Assembly (NCBI RefSeq): GCF_002897295.1
Contig: NZ_BEXF01000001.1
Span: forward strand, 62,001-126,000
Direction of reading: 5' to 3'
Source of the DNA: Brevibacillus reuszeri
GTDB taxonomy: Bacteria; Bacillota; Bacilli; Brevibacillales; Brevibacillaceae
Length of the DNA: 64,000 nt
The stretch's first letter is position 1, and each line of letters opens with the position of its first letter. Below, one piece after another: positions 53,445-62,125 of this stretch. The notes under the pieces are model-generated. The model saw only the letters and a list, made by a program, of their open reading frames with translations, had not been told where the DNA came from and did no database searches. Both the position numbers and the translations under genes were made by a program.

Positions 53445-53512
53445 GACGAACCTCCCCGTGTACATCTGACTAGGAGTATTTTTAGTGGGGGAGGCTGTGT
53501 TTATGCACCCAT

Positions 53513-54133
53513 TCAGGAATTAGGAAAGAATAGCTGGCTAGCCATATACAGGGCGAGTCCCCACATGATAATGGCGGAAATGATATTTAAGTAGCGCAGC
53601 AGCCGTCCGGAACGGTCCAGTCTGCCTGCCGTGCGTCCTGCGATTGCAAGGCCGAAAAACCAGAGGCAAGAGACGATGACACAAGCAATGGTGAAGCCCC
53701 ACTTTTCTGCGCCCGTATAGCTGAGCGAGCTGGTTCCGATTACACCGATTGTATCCAGAATGGCGTGCGGGTTCAGAAGAGAGACGGAGGCAGCAAACAT
53801 GACCTGGCGTTTTGCCGAGAATTGCTGGGCCTCACTGCTATCCGCTGTGGGACGGCTTCGCCAGGTGAGATACCCCATGTAAAGCAGGAAGCAGACGCCG
53901 ACCGCATACAAAACCATCTTTAGCCATGATACAGTAAGTACTACAAGCGATACCCCGAGCACCGCTAACAAAATAAGCAGCATATCACACAAAAAAGCTG
54001 TGATGACTACAGGCAATGCACGCCAAATTGTAGGCTGGGCAGCACCTTGATTAAACACAAAAACATTTTGGGCACCTAACGGTAAAATGAGTCCGAATGC
54101 AAGCACAAGCCCATGTAAAATTGCTTCGATCAC
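53513..54133 (-). CDS. LysE/ArgO-type amino acid exporter
   Basis: The 206-residue protein has six predicted membrane helices and the LysE signatures ILHGLVLAFGLILPLGAQNVFVFNQG at the N terminus and SLLNPHAILDTIGVIG in the middle. It exports basic amino acids by family precedent. It is divergent from a MocR-type regulator, and the two start 138 bp apart, with a dyad between them. Confidence 0.88.
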   Translation of the reverse strand: MIEAILHGLVLAFGLILPLGAQNVFVFNQGAAQPTIWRALPVVITAFLCDMLLILLAVLGVSLVVLTVSWLKMVLYAVGVCFLLYMGYLTWRSRPTADSSEAQQFSAKRQVMFAASVSLLNPHAILDTIGVIGTSSLSYTGAEKWGFTIACVIVSCLWFFGLAIAGRTAGRLDRSGRLLRYLNIISAIIMWGLALYMASQLFFPNS

Positions 54134-54213
54134 AAATGTTCCTCCTTGTGTCCTTCCAGTTGATTGCGAATACTGTCATTATTCCTGTTTCTGATCTGAT
54201 TGTCTCCAGCCAA

Positions 54214-54237
54214 TTGGTTTACTTCTGACTCAACCAA
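54214..54237. promoter_or_regulatory. Inverted repeat in the lysE/mocR divergent region
   Basis: TTGGTT and AACCAA are separated by 12 bp, immediately before the regulator's TAAAAT -10 (54242). It is a candidate MocR site. Confidence 0.45.
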
Positions 54238-54271
54238 TCTGTAAAATAGAACCAGGAAGGAGGAGCTGCTG

Positions 54272-55720
54272 ATGATGCTCACCATAGACTGGAAGCCCGA
54301 CAAGTCTTCAGATATAGCCGTTTATTTGCAAATCGTTGCGTACATACGACAAAAAATTGCTTCAGGTGATTGGCCTGTGAAAAGCCAGTTGCCTACACAA
54401 CGTGCATTGGCACAAGCCTTTCAGGTAAATCGCAGCACGGTGGTGACCGCTTTAGAGGAGTTGAAAGCGGAGGGCCTGATTGAGTCGACGATGGGCAGCG
54501 GAACGATCGTTAGCAACAATACGTGGTCGCTTTTGACGACAAACCCGCCGCCAGACTGGATGGGATATGTACAGTCTGGGATGCAGCTTCCTAATATTCC
54601 GACCATCCAATTAATCAATCGGTACGAGCCTGATCCGAGCTATATCCGGCTAGGAACAGGGGAGCTGTCGCCTACGCTTATTCCTACACGAGGAATGGAG
54701 GAGGTGATGAGTGGTCTGCGCGGAAAAATGACAACACTTGGTTACTCAGAGCCAAAGGGTCTACTAGCACTGCGTCAAGCAATTAGCTCTCATTTGCGTA
54801 GCCGGGGAATAGAGGCCTCGCCTGGCTCTATTCTCGTCGTCTCGGGTGCGCTTCAGGCGATGCAACTGATTTCGCTCGGAATCTTGCACCGTGAGTCAGC
54901 TATTTTAGTGGAACAGCAATCGTACTTGTATTCATTGCCGCTATTTCAATCGTCCGGGATGCGATTGGTGGGAGTTGGCATGGATCAGGAAGGAATACAG
55001 CCTGAGGCGCTGTCCCGGCAAAAGCAAATCCATAAGGGAGCACTGCTCTACACCATTCCGGCCTATCACAATCCGACTGGGATACTGATGAGCGAGGGAA
55101 GAAGAGAGCAAGTCATGGCTGTCTGCGAAAGGGAGCGCTTGCCGATTTTGGAGGATGACGTCTACGGGGAGCTATGGCTGGATGAACAAGGTCCGCTGCC
55201 GCTTAAAACTCGGGATCAGAATGGATTGGTTCTTTATTTAGGCAGCCTGTCCAAAACGTTAAGCCCAGGTCTACGTATTGGGTGGCTTGTGGGGCCGGAG
55301 CCAGTCATCGAGCGGCTTGCAGACGTGAAAATGCAAATTGATTACGGTTCGAGCGTATTATCTCAATGGGTAGCAGCGGAATGGCTGTCTGGAGGAATGT
55401 ATGGGCAGCATTTAGCAAAGACTCGGATTGCACTGCGTGAGCGAAGAGAACGAATGTGCAAGGCTTTGGATCAGTGGTTTCATGATATTGCCGACTGGAA
55501 GATTCCCCAAGGGGGCTTTTATGTCTGGCTTCGCCTCCGTCAAGCTGTCTCCATGCGTACGCTATTTTCCAAAGCGATCGCTGAGGGGATTCTGCTCAAC
55601 CCAGGGTACATTTATGACCAGACGGACAGCCAACATTTGAGATTGTCTTATGCTTACGCTGATGAGGATGATATGGAGCGAGCACTGCTTACATTATCCA
55701 AGCTGATCAAAGAAATGTAA
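54272..55720 (+). CDS. MocR-type GntR/aminotransferase regulator
   Basis: The 482-residue fusion regulator has an N-terminal GntR winged HTH (VYLQIVAYIRQKIASGDWPVKSQLPTQRALAQAF, VNRSTVVTALEELKAEGLIE; about 15-80). A fold-type I aminotransferase domain (about 115-480) follows, with the PLP Lys in LGSLSKTLSPGLRIGW and IPAYHNPTG. Members such as GabR and PdxR sense PLP adducts of amines. Divergence from lysE suggests it controls amino acid export. AGGAAGGAGGAG precedes the ATG. Confidence 0.9.
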   Translation: MMLTIDWKPDKSSDIAVYLQIVAYIRQKIASGDWPVKSQLPTQRALAQAFQVNRSTVVTALEELKAEGLIESTMGSGTIVSNNTWSLLTTNPPPDWMGYVQSGMQLPNIPTIQLINRYEPDPSYIRLGTGELSPTLIPTRGMEEVMSGLRGKMTTLGYSEPKGLLALRQAISSHLRSRGIEASPGSILVVSGALQAMQLISLGILHRESAILVEQQSYLYSLPLFQSSGMRLVGVGMDQEGIQPEALSRQKQIHKGALLYTIPAYHNPTGILMSEGRREQVMAVCERERLPILEDDVYGELWLDEQGPLPLKTRDQNGLVLYLGSLSKTLSPGLRIGWLVGPEPVIERLADVKMQIDYGSSVLSQWVAAEWLSGGMYGQHLAKTRIALRERRERMCKALDQWFHDIADWKIPQGGFYVWLRLRQAVSMRTLFSKAIAEGILLNPGYIYDQTDSQHLRLSYAYADEDDMERALLTLSKLIKEM

Positions 55721-55724
55721 CAAG

Positions 55725-55765
55725 CAGTCCACGGAGCTTTTTCGTTCGTGGACTGTTCGTATTTT
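55725..55765 (+). terminator. Terminator after the mocR-type gene
   Basis: CAGTCCACG and CGTGGACTG form a perfect 9-bp stem followed by TTCGTATTTT. Confidence 0.75.
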
Positions 55766-55894
55766 GTGAGCATGATTCTCATTGATAATACAATTTGACC
55801 GAATTCAGAAGAACCCGTTAAAATGCCGATTTTCCTAAGAAAATCAAGCTTAATTGGTAATGACTATCACTTGTATTATCCATAAAATGTTCAT

Positions 55895-55923
55895 TTGAGA
55901 AAAGCGAACAAAAAGTGTATGAT
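55895..55923 (+). promoter_or_regulatory. Promoter for the cation efflux gene
   Basis: TTGAGA and TATGAT are separated by 17 bp. Upstream, ATGATTCTCATTGATAAT (near 55770-55787) resembles a Fur-family box, but the symmetry is poor. Confidence 0.6.
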
Positions 55924-55975
55924 TAAAATAATTATTAAATAGTATTCATTTTATTTAATTGAAAGGAGTTCTCAT

Positions 55976-56911
55976 ATGAAATATGCTGACTATCATCATT
56001 TAAATCATGTGAAAGAGCAAAGTAAATCTAAGAAAACATTGTGGATCACGTTAATCCTGACCCTGTTTTTTACGATAGTCGAAGTAGTAGGCGGACTGCT
56101 TTCCAACTCACTGGCACTTTTATCTGACTCTGCTCATATGATCTCAGACGTTATTGCACTTGGCTTGAGCATGGCAGCGATCTACATGGCGACGAGAAAG
56201 CCAAATCAAAAGTACACATTCGGATTTTTGCGATTTGAAATTATCGCTTCTTTTCTGAATGGTTTAGCGCTTGCGATTATTGCGATTGGTATCGTCATCG
56301 AGGGTATCAAGCGGATGATCAATCCGCAGGATGTTGACTTGCAGCTGATGTTAATCATTGCTTCGATTGGACTGGTCGTAAACATCGTTCTGACAATCAT
56401 TTTAAGCAGAAGTACAAAAGAAGAAGACAACCTTAATGTAAAAAGCGCTCTTTGGCACTTCATTGGCGATTTGCTCAGCTCTGTTGGTGTTATCACGTCT
56501 GCCGTTTTGATCCATTTCACAGGCTACTACATTTTTGACCCGTTGATCAGTATGGTGATCGGGGGAATCATTTTTACCGGAGGGGCGAAAATCATTCGCG
56601 AATCGTACTCTGTTCTGATGGAATCCGTACCAGAGCAATTCGACCTCGAAGCCATCCGTGAAGCAATCAGCAAGGTCGAAGGTGTAGAGGATGTTCATGA
56701 GCTGCATTTGTGGGCTGTAACTACGGAGCATTACTCGTTGACTGCGCACGTCTTTGTTCGGGATAATATCCAACCATATTGTGTAATCATGGCCATTAAC
56801 CATCTACTGAAGACTGAATACGGTATCGATCATTCGACGATCCAGATTGAAGACCCAACCATTCTGGATCATGGCGAGTACGGAAAACAGTTTTTGCTGC
56901 AACAAGCGTAA
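55976..56911 (+). CDS. czcD: Cation diffusion facilitator, CzcD-like
   Basis: The 311-residue six-helix CDF exporter of Zn/Co/Cd has the metal-site pairs in TM2 (LLSDSAHMISDVIAL; HxxxD) and TM5 (ALWHFIGDLLSSVG; HxxxD). These define the Zn-type group. A cytoplasmic ferredoxin-like domain follows (about 215-295, VEDVHELHLWAVTTEHYSLTAHVFV). The usual His-rich N terminus is minimal (DYHHLNH). GAAAGGAG precedes the ATG. No ArsR-type regulator is adjacent. Confidence 0.93.
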   Translation: MKYADYHHLNHVKEQSKSKKTLWITLILTLFFTIVEVVGGLLSNSLALLSDSAHMISDVIALGLSMAAIYMATRKPNQKYTFGFLRFEIIASFLNGLALAIIAIGIVIEGIKRMINPQDVDLQLMLIIASIGLVVNIVLTIILSRSTKEEDNLNVKSALWHFIGDLLSSVGVITSAVLIHFTGYYIFDPLISMVIGGIIFTGGAKIIRESYSVLMESVPEQFDLEAIREAISKVEGVEDVHELHLWAVTTEHYSLTAHVFVRDNIQPYCVIMAINHLLKTEYGIDHSTIQIEDPTILDHGEYGKQFLLQQA

Positions 56912-56913
56912 TC

Positions 56914-56968
56914 CGTCAAAACCGAGCTATCTGGAGCTTATCTGGATAGCCCGGTTTTTTCTTTGACG
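56914..56968. terminator. Long bidirectional terminator
   Basis: Nested arms CGTCAAA/TTTGACG, AAAACCG/CGGTTTT and GCTATC/GATAGC make a strong hairpin between convergent genes. The hydrolase stop codon lies within the loop. Confidence 0.8.
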
Positions 56969-58017
56969 TCGAGCATGAGCTGATGGAATTTCTCTATTTC
57001 TTCAAAATGGGGAAAATGAGCAGACTCTTCAAACCAGATAAATTGCTTCGCAGGTGCCTTCAGTCTTTCGAAATAGCTATAGGCAACCTGGGACGGGGTC
57101 ATATAATCATATCTTCCCATACAGAAATAGACTGGAACACGCAGCTCGGGAACCGTTTCTAGCAGATTCGTATGCTGCGTTTGTGGCAGGATAGCATTTC
57201 TTGAAAAAGAGTCGCCAAGAACCAAGCGAATTCCGTCTACCCATGTATACTCAGGGGAAAATAAGACACCGCTAATCAGTGCCTCATAAGAGTTGCTTTT
57301 TCGTTCCGAACCGCCAAAAGCAGTGACCCATTTTCTTTCGAGCGTGGCATCCTGCCGTGGATTTTTGTACGGGGGCGGGCCGATGAGTGTAAGCTCATTG
57401 ATCGCTTGTTCGTTGTTCTTTCTGCGTGCTTCCTCCAGCACAAATTGATAGGACGATTGCTCGCCAAGCATAGAGTACGCGACTTGCCCCACACCGATGT
57501 ACGCGTAATAATCTTCGGGATATTTTTGAACCGTCCAGGTAGCAAGCAGACTTCCCCAAGAGTGTCCGACGATAAAGATTTTGGGTTGATTGAATTTTTG
57601 CTTCAAATAGTCGGTCAAGTCCTTGGTGTCCGATATGAGCTTATCGACCTGCAACTCATCGCTGGACATGCCCCAGTGATACGATTTCCCCGAACCGCGC
57701 TGATCCCAATTGACGACGATAAAATCGTTCTCCAGCTTTTCCTGATATTGTCTGGCGTACGCGATCTGGGGATAGCCTGGGCCGCCATGTAGGAATAGCA
57801 GAATCGGATTGTTCTTGTCCTTGCCGCGAATCAAGATCGACTGCTCAATACCGCCAAGCTCAACCTGCTCAAGAACGGCGATACTGCTTGGGATGACGGC
57901 ACCGTTCTCATCTTTTATGGAAGGGGTCCAGGACGGAAACCAAGTAGCGATCAGGATCAGGCAAAACAGGATGAGGCAAACGCGGTATCGCTTTCGTTTC
58001 AACTTTTGAAAAAACAT
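56938..58017 (-). CDS. Membrane-anchored alpha/beta hydrolase, proline iminopeptidase-like
   Basis: The 359-residue protein has an N-terminal signal anchor (about 10-30). The hydrolase domain carries the HGGPG oxyanion motif (FLHGGPGYPQ), WDQRGSGKS and nucleophile GHSWGS (about residue 155). Asp is in MGRYDYMTP and His in EESAHFPHFEE. HGGPG and DQRGSGKS mark the S33 prolyl aminopeptidase family. The membrane anchor is unusual for the cytosolic members and suggests an extracytoplasmic substrate. Confidence 0.83.
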   Translation of the reverse strand: MFFQKLKRKRYRVCLILFCLILIATWFPSWTPSIKDENGAVIPSSIAVLEQVELGGIEQSILIRGKDKNNPILLFLHGGPGYPQIAYARQYQEKLENDFIVVNWDQRGSGKSYHWGMSSDELQVDKLISDTKDLTDYLKQKFNQPKIFIVGHSWGSLLATWTVQKYPEDYYAYIGVGQVAYSMLGEQSSYQFVLEEARRKNNEQAINELTLIGPPPYKNPRQDATLERKWVTAFGGSERKSNSYEALISGVLFSPEYTWVDGIRLVLGDSFSRNAILPQTQHTNLLETVPELRVPVYFCMGRYDYMTPSQVAYSYFERLKAPAKQFIWFEESAHFPHFEEIEKFHQLMLDVKEKTGLSR

Positions 58018-58143
58018 GACGTGCGTTCACTCTTTCTGTGATAGATTCCTCAGGTACTATTGCTTATGGTAAAATTATACTCATTATTCTGACCGTTTTG
58101 GAGAGGCACCGCTGACAGTATTGTTTAGAAAGAAGGGATCTTG

Positions 58144-58218
58144 ATGCGGCCTCATCAAGTCGTGGAGATCAGACGGCCTACGTTTATCATTTTTAAATCA
58201 CAAAAACTCGTGCGGTGA
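58144..58218 (+). CDS. Possible 24-residue upstream ORF
   Basis: ATG 58144 is preceded by GAAGGG at 6 bp and encodes a basic peptide (MRPHQVVEIRRPTFIIFKSQ and four more residues). It ends 46 nt before the kinase-fold gene. It may be a leader peptide or chance. Confidence 0.3.
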   Translation: MRPHQVVEIRRPTFIIFKSQKLVR

Positions 58219-58264
58219 TAACATATCAATTTTGATTGTAAATCGCACCAACCGGAGGTCAATC

Positions 58265-59278
58265 GTGCTGCCGCATATTCAGCGTCTGTACACAGACAAT
58301 ATTTTCACAGAATTAATAAAACGGTATGGAGTTACAAATGAAGATGTCAGGCTTCTCGGTGGATTTGACAGCTATGTATACGAATTTACAAAAAATAATG
58401 CCACGTTTATCTTAAAAATATCGCATAGTACAAGAAGAACAAAAAACGAGATTCACGGCGAAATGGACTGGCTCCATTACCTAGGAAAGCATGGTGTACC
58501 TGTAGCCAAATCGATTCCTTCTGATGAGGGGAATCTGGTAGAGGTCATCGGAGAAAATCCATCCTATTTTACCGCCGTCGCTTATGAAAAAGCGCCCGGT
58601 CAGCTCCCGACGAAAGCGGTGTGGAGCGAACCATTTTTTGAAGAATGGGGACGAATCACAGGCAAACTGCATTCCTTGAGCAAATCGTATCAAGCTATGA
58701 ATCCTGTTTGGAAGCGCAAAGAATGGTTCGAGGAAGAGCATGTAAACCTTCAGCGTTATATCCCAGTGGATCAAAAAGCCGTGATTGCAAAATCGAATGA
58801 CCTGTTGGATCGGTTAAAGTCCTTATCACGAGACAAAGATATGTACGGGATGATTCATGGCGATTTGCATTTTCACAATTTTCATATACATGGAGGTAAC
58901 ATTACGCTTTTTGATTTTGATGATAGTGCTTATAACTATTTCGTCTACGATATTGCAGTCATTTTGTTTTATGCGTTTTTTCGCCCGTTGCAGGAAGCAG
59001 ATGACAAAAAGTTGTTCATCCGAGATTTCTTTACCAGCTTTTTAAAAGGATACCGGCAGGAAAACGATTTTCCGATAGAATGGCTCTCGTATTTGCCAGA
59101 CTTTTTAAAGCTGCGTCATTTGATCCTGTATGTAGTCTTTTTGCAATCGGTCGAGGGTCAAACGATAGAAGCTGAGGACAGGGAGACCATGAATAGATTG
59201 AGGAGAGTCATTGAAGAAGAGTGGCCAATTATTGATGTTGATTTTATGGAGATACAGCGAGAAGGAAAAGGAGAATGA
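58265..59278 (+). CDS. Phosphotransferase of the APH/homoserine kinase type II family
   Basis: The 337-residue protein has a kinase-like fold. The ATP-binding Lys lies in ATFILKISHS with RTKNEIHGEMDWLHYLG. The catalytic loop is MIHGDLHFHNFHI, and the metal Asp lies in ITLFDFDDSAYNYFVYDIA (about 210-235). The HGDLHxxN loop with DFDD is typical of the HSK2/CotS-like and aminoglycoside kinase clan. The substrate is unknown. GTG 58265 is taken as start because CGGAGG lies 6 bp before it. It overlaps the GNAT gene by four bases. Confidence 0.82.
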   Translation: MLPHIQRLYTDNIFTELIKRYGVTNEDVRLLGGFDSYVYEFTKNNATFILKISHSTRRTKNEIHGEMDWLHYLGKHGVPVAKSIPSDEGNLVEVIGENPSYFTAVAYEKAPGQLPTKAVWSEPFFEEWGRITGKLHSLSKSYQAMNPVWKRKEWFEEEHVNLQRYIPVDQKAVIAKSNDLLDRLKSLSRDKDMYGMIHGDLHFHNFHIHGGNITLFDFDDSAYNYFVYDIAVILFYAFFRPLQEADDKKLFIRDFFTSFLKGYRQENDFPIEWLSYLPDFLKLRHLILYVVFLQSVEGQTIEAEDRETMNRLRRVIEEEWPIIDVDFMEIQREGKGE

Positions 59279-59859
59279 GCATGAGTACAAATGCCCAACG
59301 TGTTTTGACGATCGAATGCAAGGATGTCATACTGCGCGAGTTTTTAGTCGAAGATGTGGATGCCATCTACAACCTCACACAACAACCGCATATCATTGAG
59401 TTTTTACCAGAATGGAGCGTATCCAAAGAGCAGCGGTTGAATTGGTTGACCAACTACGAAACAGTGGAAAACAGACAATTCATCAAGGCCGTAGCGGATG
59501 GGGGCGATGTAGGAGAGCTTCGCCTGCGTTTAGGAGTGATTTTGAAGGAGACGGTAGAGTTTATTGGTTGGTGCTATACAGGGATAAAAGAGGAGCTGCC
59601 GGCTCCGAATAGAGAGATTGCCTACGCGATTTCGAAACAGCATGCAAATAAAGGGTATACCACCCAAGCAGCAATCGGGATGATCAATTATTTGTTCGAG
59701 AATACCAATGTGGAGGAGCTTAGCGCAGTAGCGATGTATCGCAATGCTTCCTCAAACCGGGTTATTCAAAAATGCGGCTTTGTTCCCGTAAATGACATCG
59801 TAATCAAGGAGGAAGCGTATCATTCTTACAAGCTTTACAAAGCCGACTGGCAGAAATAG
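59275..59859 (+). CDS. GNAT family N-acetyltransferase (RimJ/RimL-like)
   Basis: The 194-residue acetyltransferase opens with VILREFLVEDVDAIYNLTQQPHI, typical of the acetyltransf_3 (RimJ/L) subgroup. The acetyl-CoA loop region is ISKQHANKGYTTQAAIGMINYLF (about 120-142), followed by VAMYRNASSNRVIQKCGF, the conserved N-x-x-S-x-R-V-x-x-K-x-G-F motif. The substrate is unknown. Translation is probably coupled to the phosphotransferase gene. Confidence 0.87.
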   Translation: MSMSTNAQRVLTIECKDVILREFLVEDVDAIYNLTQQPHIIEFLPEWSVSKEQRLNWLTNYETVENRQFIKAVADGGDVGELRLRLGVILKETVEFIGWCYTGIKEELPAPNREIAYAISKQHANKGYTTQAAIGMINYLFENTNVEELSAVAMYRNASSNRVIQKCGFVPVNDIVIKEEAYHSYKLYKADWQK

Positions 59860-59918
59860 CGAGAGCAGAGCAGCTATACAAGCTGTTGATACGCATCCCT
59901 AACACCAAGGAGCAGAGA

Positions 59919-60401
59919 ATGAAACAGACAAAAACTAATGCAATGCGTATTTTGGAAAAAGAAAAAATAGCATACACGATGCTGACCTATAGCACAGATG
60001 ACGGAAAAATCGATGGCGTCTCAGTTGCCCATAAGATCGGGAGAGAAGAGCACGTCGTCTATAAAACCTTGGTTGCCCAAGGCACAAGCAAAGGCTACTA
60101 TGTGTTTGTCATACCGGTGGAGGCAGAGCTTGACCTGAAGAAAGCGGCAAAAGCGGTCGGTGAAAAGAAAATCGAGATGATTCCGGTAAAAGACATTACT
60201 ACAGTGACCGGATATATCCGTGGTGGCTGTTCACCGATAGGCATGAAGAAATTGTTCCCGACACGCGTAGATGAAAACGCCAGAGCACTGGATACCATCA
60301 TTGTCAGTGGAGGAAGCATCGGGGTACAAATCGAAACGACACCTGAGAATCTGATTCAGGCGACTAAAGCGCAGTTTGCGGATATTGCCAAGTTTGAATA
60401 A
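59919..60401 (+). CDS. ybaK: Cys-tRNA(Pro)/Cys-tRNA(Cys) deacylase YbaK
   Basis: The 160-residue trans-editing factor removes Cys (and other small residues) from mischarged tRNA. It has the YbaK/EbsC fold: TNAMRILEKEKIAYTMLTY at the start, HVVYKTLVAQG with the conserved catalytic Lys, and GYIRGGCSPIGMKKLFPT, the GGxSP-type loop. ATG 59919 follows AAGGAG. The longer frame lacks a site. A stem-loop with a T tail follows at 60413-60445. Confidence 0.9.
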   Translation: MKQTKTNAMRILEKEKIAYTMLTYSTDDGKIDGVSVAHKIGREEHVVYKTLVAQGTSKGYYVFVIPVEAELDLKKAAKAVGEKKIEMIPVKDITTVTGYIRGGCSPIGMKKLFPTRVDENARALDTIIVSGGSIGVQIETTPENLIQATKAQFADIAKFE

Positions 60402-60412
60402 GTACACACAAG

Positions 60413-60445
60413 AAAGGGCAACCCAACCGGGAAGCCCTCTTTTTG
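60413..60445. terminator. Terminator between ybaK and the coat genes
   Basis: AGGGC and GCCCT arms have a 14-base loop and T5 on the plus strand. It is weaker on the minus strand. Confidence 0.5.
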
Positions 60446-60457
60446 TTAAGAAATGGA

Positions 60458-60790
60458 TCAATGATAAGGAAACTGAGTCGAATAACCACTGAATTGCTGA
60501 TAAGCTTGCTGCAGCTGTTGCTGCTCAGCCGCCTCCAGCTTGTACCAGCCCTTTTGGAACATGAGGTTATAGGCTTCACGTGCGCCTTGATGCGTTTCAT
60601 TCAAAATCTGCATCATATCGGCATGCAGCTGTTGGTGGCTCGCTTCACGCACAGCGATGTTGAAGTTGTCTGTCAATAGCTTGCAGGTCGCCAAGCAATC
60701 ATTGAGATAGTCCCGATCATTCATCTGCGGACCTTTAACCTGTGGCAGCTGTCCTGTTTGCGGGTTTGCGATTTGATTTTGATTTGGCAT
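60458..60790 (-). CDS. CotF-like spore coat protein
   Basis: The 110-residue protein has a Gln/Asn/Pro-rich N terminus followed by a helical CotF-type domain: MNDRDYLNDCLATCKLLTDNFNIAVREASHQQLHADMMQIL, then LMFQKGWYKLEAAEQQQLQQAYQQF. CotF-family proteins are mother-cell-made coat components with a ferritin-like helical bundle. It forms a pair with the next gene upstream (14 bp apart). Confidence 0.85.
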   Translation of the reverse strand: MPNQNQIANPQTGQLPQVKGPQMNDRDYLNDCLATCKLLTDNFNIAVREASHQQLHADMMQILNETHQGAREAYNLMFQKGWYKLEAAEQQQLQQAYQQFSGYSTQFPYH

Positions 60791-60804
60791 CCGGATTTCC
60801 TCCC

Positions 60805-61116
60805 CTACTGCATCTGTGGTTGCTGCTGTTGCTGGGATTGCGTCTGCGGAAGAGTGGACATAACGGCAGTATTGTTATTTTGCAGGTGAGTGAGCAGCTT
60901 TTGGTAGTGCTGCTGATGCATTTGCCCTGCTTTTTCTAAAGCCTGCTTAACCTGTGGGTCAGTTGCCTGCTGCGCAAAAGCATGCAGCTTTTTAAATGCA
61001 ATCAGCTCCCAGGACAAGGCGTCCTTGAGATAGCTCAAATCCTTCGATGTGATGACTTGTGGTGGCTCAGGAATCGGCGCTTGCGAGAAAGGTGCGGAAG
61101 ACATAAGGGATGGCAT
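60805..61116 (-). CDS. Probable spore coat-associated helical protein
   Basis: The 103-residue protein begins MPSLMSSAPFSQAPIPEPPQ, followed by a two-helix region (ITSKDLSYLKDALSWELIAFKKLHAFAQQATDPQVKQAL and HQQHYQKLLTHLQ) and a Gln-rich C terminus. This is a common layout for proteins encoded beside CotF. ATG 61116 has AAAGGAG upstream. The longer frame has no binding site. It is co-transcribed with the CotF-like gene, so sporulation expression is inferred. Confidence 0.75.
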   Translation of the reverse strand: MPSLMSSAPFSQAPIPEPPQVITSKDLSYLKDALSWELIAFKKLHAFAQQATDPQVKQALEKAGQMHQQHYQKLLTHLQNNNTAVMSTLPQTQSQQQQQPQMQ

Positions 61117-61192
61117 CGTATTGCTCCTTTCAGGTAGGATACAACTTATAGGATGGGCAACCGACCATGAAATATCCTTGGTGGAAAACAGC

Positions 61193-61222
61193 AAAAAAAG
61201 AACCAGCTGATTCGTCAGCTGG
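61193..61222 (-). terminator. Terminator of the P-loop/Asp23 gene
   Basis: On the minus strand CCAGCTGA and TCAGCTGG arms are followed by TTC and seven T. The arms overlap the stop codon. Confidence 0.8.
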
Positions 61223-62066
61223 TAGCATTTGTTTCTAGGTTCGTTGTGGGCGCCGTGGTAGTCGTTATCTCCAGAGCAGCCACTTGAATATCGATGCTAG
61301 CCGGAGCGATGTTCAGACAATAGCTGGTTTCTTTGTGCACAGCCTGCTGAATTTCCTGCACGAGTGTGTGGATATCGCTTCCATAGGGCAGCTTTAGACC
61401 TAGTGTGATTTGGAGTCGAGGCAGATCGTCAAATGTAAAAACGGTTTTGATCACTTGCCCAACCTCAGCAAAGCTAGTGCAGGTGGCCAGAACAATTTTC
61501 CGCAGCACTTGTGGATGGATTTGAATTCGTCCCCCGGAAAATGGCGGATGAACCACTGTTGATTCGCCTATAACTTCTTTTTTTGAGCTGAAAATCTGCT
61601 GTGCAGAAGCAATCAGACGCTGCAAAAAGTCTTTTTCCACCTCTACGCGTGGGATCGGGATGACGTGTCTTCCCATCGTTTGGCGAACGTATTGTGCCGC
61701 TTCGATTTCTTGCTGTGGCTTGATTGACTCAATCGGAATATATTCGACCGTATTGGGAAGCTGTAGTGCTTCCACAATTCGTTCAATCATCCGCATCGAG
61801 GTTCCCAAGATGAGCAGTCGTGCGGGTTGAATCTGCTCAAGACTTTGTTTTACTTCGGCAGCATGCTCCTTATAGTGAAAAATGGCGCGTTTGACTGCCT
61901 GAATTTTCGTCTTTTCGTATTTAGCGGAGGTACCAGCTATTTTACGCCCTTCATATATGAGAATGCCGTCATCAATAATGGCATTGATGTTCATGCGATA
62001 AGCCAGCTCAAGCGCGCTTGAGCTTTTTCCAGTTCCACTAGTTCCGTACAAGGCGTAGATTTCCAT
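61215..62066 (-). CDS. P-loop ATP-binding/Asp23-like domain fusion protein
   Basis: The 283-residue protein starts MEIYALYGTSGTGKSSSALE, a Walker A at residues 8-16. A nucleotide-binding-like domain follows to about residue 150 (ARLLILGTSMRMIERIVEAL may be the Walker B strand). The C-terminal third (about 160-265) has Asp23/Gls24 character: GRIQIHPQVLRKIVLATCTS, VFTFDDLPRLQITLGLKLPYG and VQEIQQAVHKETSYCLNIAPASIDIQVAALE. A Thr-rich tail ends it. The role is unknown. It lies between proC and the coat gene pair on the same strand, with its own terminator. Confidence 0.75.
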   Translation of the reverse strand: MEIYALYGTSGTGKSSSALELAYRMNINAIIDDGILIYEGRKIAGTSAKYEKTKIQAVKRAIFHYKEHAAEVKQSLEQIQPARLLILGTSMRMIERIVEALQLPNTVEYIPIESIKPQQEIEAAQYVRQTMGRHVIPIPRVEVEKDFLQRLIASAQQIFSSKKEVIGESTVVHPPFSGGRIQIHPQVLRKIVLATCTSFAEVGQVIKTVFTFDDLPRLQITLGLKLPYGSDIHTLVQEIQQAVHKETSYCLNIAPASIDIQVAALEITTTTAPTTNLETNATS

Positions 62067-62125
62067 GGCAACCTCCCTTCTGTGTTTTTCCTTTCATTAT
62101 ACACGAGAGGGAGAAGGGGAAAAAG

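Noticed and set aside
55770..55787. Possible Fur/Zur site upstream of czcD
   Set aside because: Only one half resembles TGATAAT or its complement. Symmetry is too poor and spacing to the promoter is unconvincing.
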